A DNA stretch of 64,000 bases, from positions 124,001 through 188,000 of the forward strand of contig BGZK01000885.1 in NCBI GenBank assembly GCA_005406025.1. Direction: 5' to 3'. This document shows, piece by piece, positions 61,401 through 64,000 of the stretch. Each line of letters starts with the position of its first letter. Position 1 is the first letter of the stretch. The notes under the pieces are model-generated. The model was not told the origin of the DNA. It saw nothing but the letters and a program-made list of their open reading frames with translations, and made no database searches. The position numbers were made by a program, and so were the translations under genes. This DNA comes from Eumeta japonica (lineage: Eukaryota > Arthropoda > Insecta > Lepidoptera > Psychidae).

Positions 61401-64000
61401 TGACTTTTTTTATCAAGTATTAAATTATCCACACACTCGTGTGTGTGCATTCCATGACTATCAAGGTTGTACAAAATTCATGATCTGCAAGTTATTTTGA
61501 TCTGTAAGGTATAGATATAATTTTAAATATTATATTGCATTTTTTTTTAATAAAATTGATGAAAATCTATAGCTGAAAAATTTCATCAAATAATAAAGAC
61601 AGCAATTTATTACATTCTGAAATAGGGGTTTGTAATTTTTTTGTTACATACCAAAAAAAGTTTGGATTTCACAATAAGAACCTTCAGTTTAATAGCAGTA
61701 CAAAGTAAATTAAATTATAGATAAATTAAGAATTTGTGAGAAAAAAAAATACTTTACTGGAAGGTTTATAATAACATGAGGCACATTCAAAGAATATAAA
61801 TGATAATATTGTTAAAACCGATACATATCTATTCCAGTTAAAATGTTCAAAAACTTTGACTTTTTATTGTATTCCAAACAATAATTTTGTGCTATTGAAA
61901 CACCAAATAAAAAAGAATATCCTTATTTTCAAGATTTTGTCAACACTAACTGGTGTGCAGCCATCAACGACATCAATGATCCACCTCGAACTAAGTTACG
62001 CTAAGTATATATTATCTAATATTAAAACTCACAAATATTTACATTTTGTTGTTAACATTTCCTTTTGTCAGAGCTGTACAAGTAATGGTTAAGGAGAGAG
62101 AATTTAAGATTCGCCTTTTATGGCAATCGCGATTTTAATATGCCGGATTAAACTTAAGAAAAAATTAAAAATCTCTAAAACCTATGCACTAACTTTATAT
62201 TGGCTAAACAAATCTTCAATTTTGTCGAAACATCGACAATGATGTTTGTAGACAATCTTGCCTAAAACACTTGTATAAAATATGGGCAGTGATTCAGAAA
62301 CTAATAGTACAGAAGCAGTAATTTTTCTTGATGCTACATCAGGCTACTTAAAAAATATATATTTTTTTTACAATCAATTTTTTTTTCTATCATATCTCTT
62401 GTTTTCAAATTAATTATGCACAGTTCAGATGTAGGCAGTGCTAGTTTCATATCTATTTTCCGGATTGTTTTATTAATCCATGATTGTTAATACTTCACAA
62501 AGATTTAGAGAAGTTTCAAAAGAATATCGTACAGCATACTCGGATTATTTGTTAAAAGTTGATCTATTGTTGAACATTAATATTTCGTATCTGTTGATAT
62601 AAGTCTTTATTTATCTCAAATATCAAATTATTTCAAGCGACATCCATATTTACAATGCAAATGATTTATTTTAAAAGCTAATCAAATAAATTCTTTCAAG
62701 GCAGGAAAATAAAACATGCAAGTTTAATATTAAATTATATTTATTTTATTAACTAATTATTTTACACAACTTAACAGAATAGATACATACAGCAACTAAT
62801 GAACAAAGCGATCAAATTGTAAAAGAATTTCATTCATACTTCATTTAAAAAAAAAACTCTTCGATCATGCGCTGCACTCTCCTGCAGGCCACCGATTAAT
62901 AGGAAATTTAGACGAATATATTTATATAAAAAATAACTTGATAATAGTGTAACTGGCAAGAAACAATCAGTTCTTAAGAGTGCAGCGGTGACAAAAAAAA
63001 ACGAGAAATTTCCAATTCAACGTGCTCAAGCGCCCCTTAATACTGAATAACTAATTATAACTACTAATTTTGATGAATTAACTTTGCGAAAATCAAATCA
63101 GAAGCAGAAAAAATTTGTACTGTTGCAAAACGTCAAAAAACGTAAAAGATTTTATTAGATAAAAAGGTAACACTACGTTAGAAAATATTTAAAAAAAATT
63201 GGAAATACCACTTTAATTTCATGCTGATATAATATTAAAGTTACATATATCTATAACATATATTTATATATATATAACCTTAAGTCGATGATGAATAATA
63301 ATAATAAATTTCAATTTCTAAAACTAACCTATAAAATGCAAAATAATAAACAATCATGAAGCCGCTATATGCCGCCAGATAATATATGTAGAAAGTGCAG
63401 GTAATTTGATATTTAAAAAAATATTTATTCATTTATATACAAAGAGACATTAATAATGGTAGTTGGTAACAATGTGTAAATTTCAATTATTTTAGAACGA
63501 GTATAATGGAACATATATTAAAAATACAAAACATACATTCAAATAAACAAAGAAAGTTTTATTATCAATTTTCAGTTGAATATTTTTAGACGTTAAAAGT
63601 AATTCATCTACCAATAACTGCTGTTTTTAATTCTGTTGTTATATAATAACAAATAAGTTTCATCACATATTTATGTTTCTGAAAACAATAAAATCTAAGC
63701 GTTGAAGCTTCTGGCCTGATTTAAAGTTTTCTGGACAAATTGTATCTAACCGTATATTTAAAAACCCTTTTTTTGTTTAGAAAATTTTAGTCGGGTAAAG
63801 GAACACAAATTTTAGGTAAACATTTGTAACAAGAGTAAGCCACAGATTTGTAACTAATAAGGTTCAATGGTTGAATCTAATCATCTACTAAAAGTCAAGT
63901 AGAAAAACCATTTTTTTTTTTGCTGCAGTATACGCTTCAACAATCTAAATAACCGAAATAGTACACATATAAATATATACATATATATGATAGAATTCAC

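Larger units (their letters stand above)
54978..64000. other. Downstream of POLR3C: no recognised gene
   Basis: Repeat remnants lie at 55.4-55.8 kb, family A at 56.3 kb and the (CA)n tract at 58.9 kb. GC-rich patches at 57420-57540 and 61190-61400 are discussed as candidate minus-strand exons. 58195-58330 and 58480-58600 are also GC-richer with short open frames I do not recognise. The remainder is AT-rich with no supportable feature. Confidence 0.5.

Overview
This is a 64 kb stretch of an AT-rich insect genome, almost certainly a moth or butterfly (Lepidoptera). The genes have short exons in long AT-rich introns with GT-AG borders. The protein-coding content is metazoan. The dispersed repeats carry 3' signatures I associate with lepidopteran LINE/SINE families, such as the CTGCCCGCGGCTCCGCC-type tail, the CCAAATTTCATCAAAATCGG-type tail and the GGCAAACGAGC...CCATGG signature. 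No prokaryotic features, CRISPR array, rRNA or convincing tRNA gene were seen.

Three conserved genes can be assembled exon by exon. (1) inscuteable (insc), plus strand, eight coding exons at 19537-28962. The joined frame is open for 1192 codons. It has a long disordered N-terminal exon, an LGN/Pins-binding segment, an armadillo-like C-terminal half and a terminal ESFV PDZ ligand. (2) A MITD1 orthologue, minus strand, four exons at 35585-32222, 242 residues: an MIT domain followed by the MITD1 PLD-like C-terminal domain. It is tail-to-tail with insc. (3) POLR3C (RNA polymerase III subunit RPC3), plus strand, eleven exons at 40086-54977, about 500 residues. It is head-to-head with MITD1 across 4.5 kb. 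The three work in different processes (spindle orientation and cell polarity; ESCRT-linked abscission; Pol III transcription), so their proximity looks positional rather than functional.

Layout: 1-9.2 kb is intergenic or intronic DNA with repeat remnants. 9.2-10.5 kb is a full-length but broken mariner with both terminal inverted repeats (TIRs) and TA target duplications. 14.9-15.8 kb holds a second, different mariner family, and a sister copy lies in the POLR3C intron at 49.1-50.2 kb. 17-19 kb is repeat-rich DNA leading to insc. 30-31.3 kb holds repeats with a remarkable perfect hairpin. 31.5-33.6 kb carries coding-like plus-strand segments interleaved with the 3' part of MITD1; I could not identify them. 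37.7-38.9 kb is a decayed non-LTR retrotransposon. 55-64 kb has no recognised gene, only repeats, a (CA)n tract and two GC-rich minus-strand candidate exons.

The most interesting observations are these: two perfect 21- and 24-bp hairpins with 4-nt loops inside dispersed repeats, which look like template-switch inverted duplications; a probable GC-AG intron in POLR3C; an unresolved frame problem at the POLR3C exon 6/7 junction; the unidentified plus-strand segments overlapping MITD1; and a POLR3C intron that has captured both a mariner and a 1.57 kb DNA element with AGGGTGGTCC ends.
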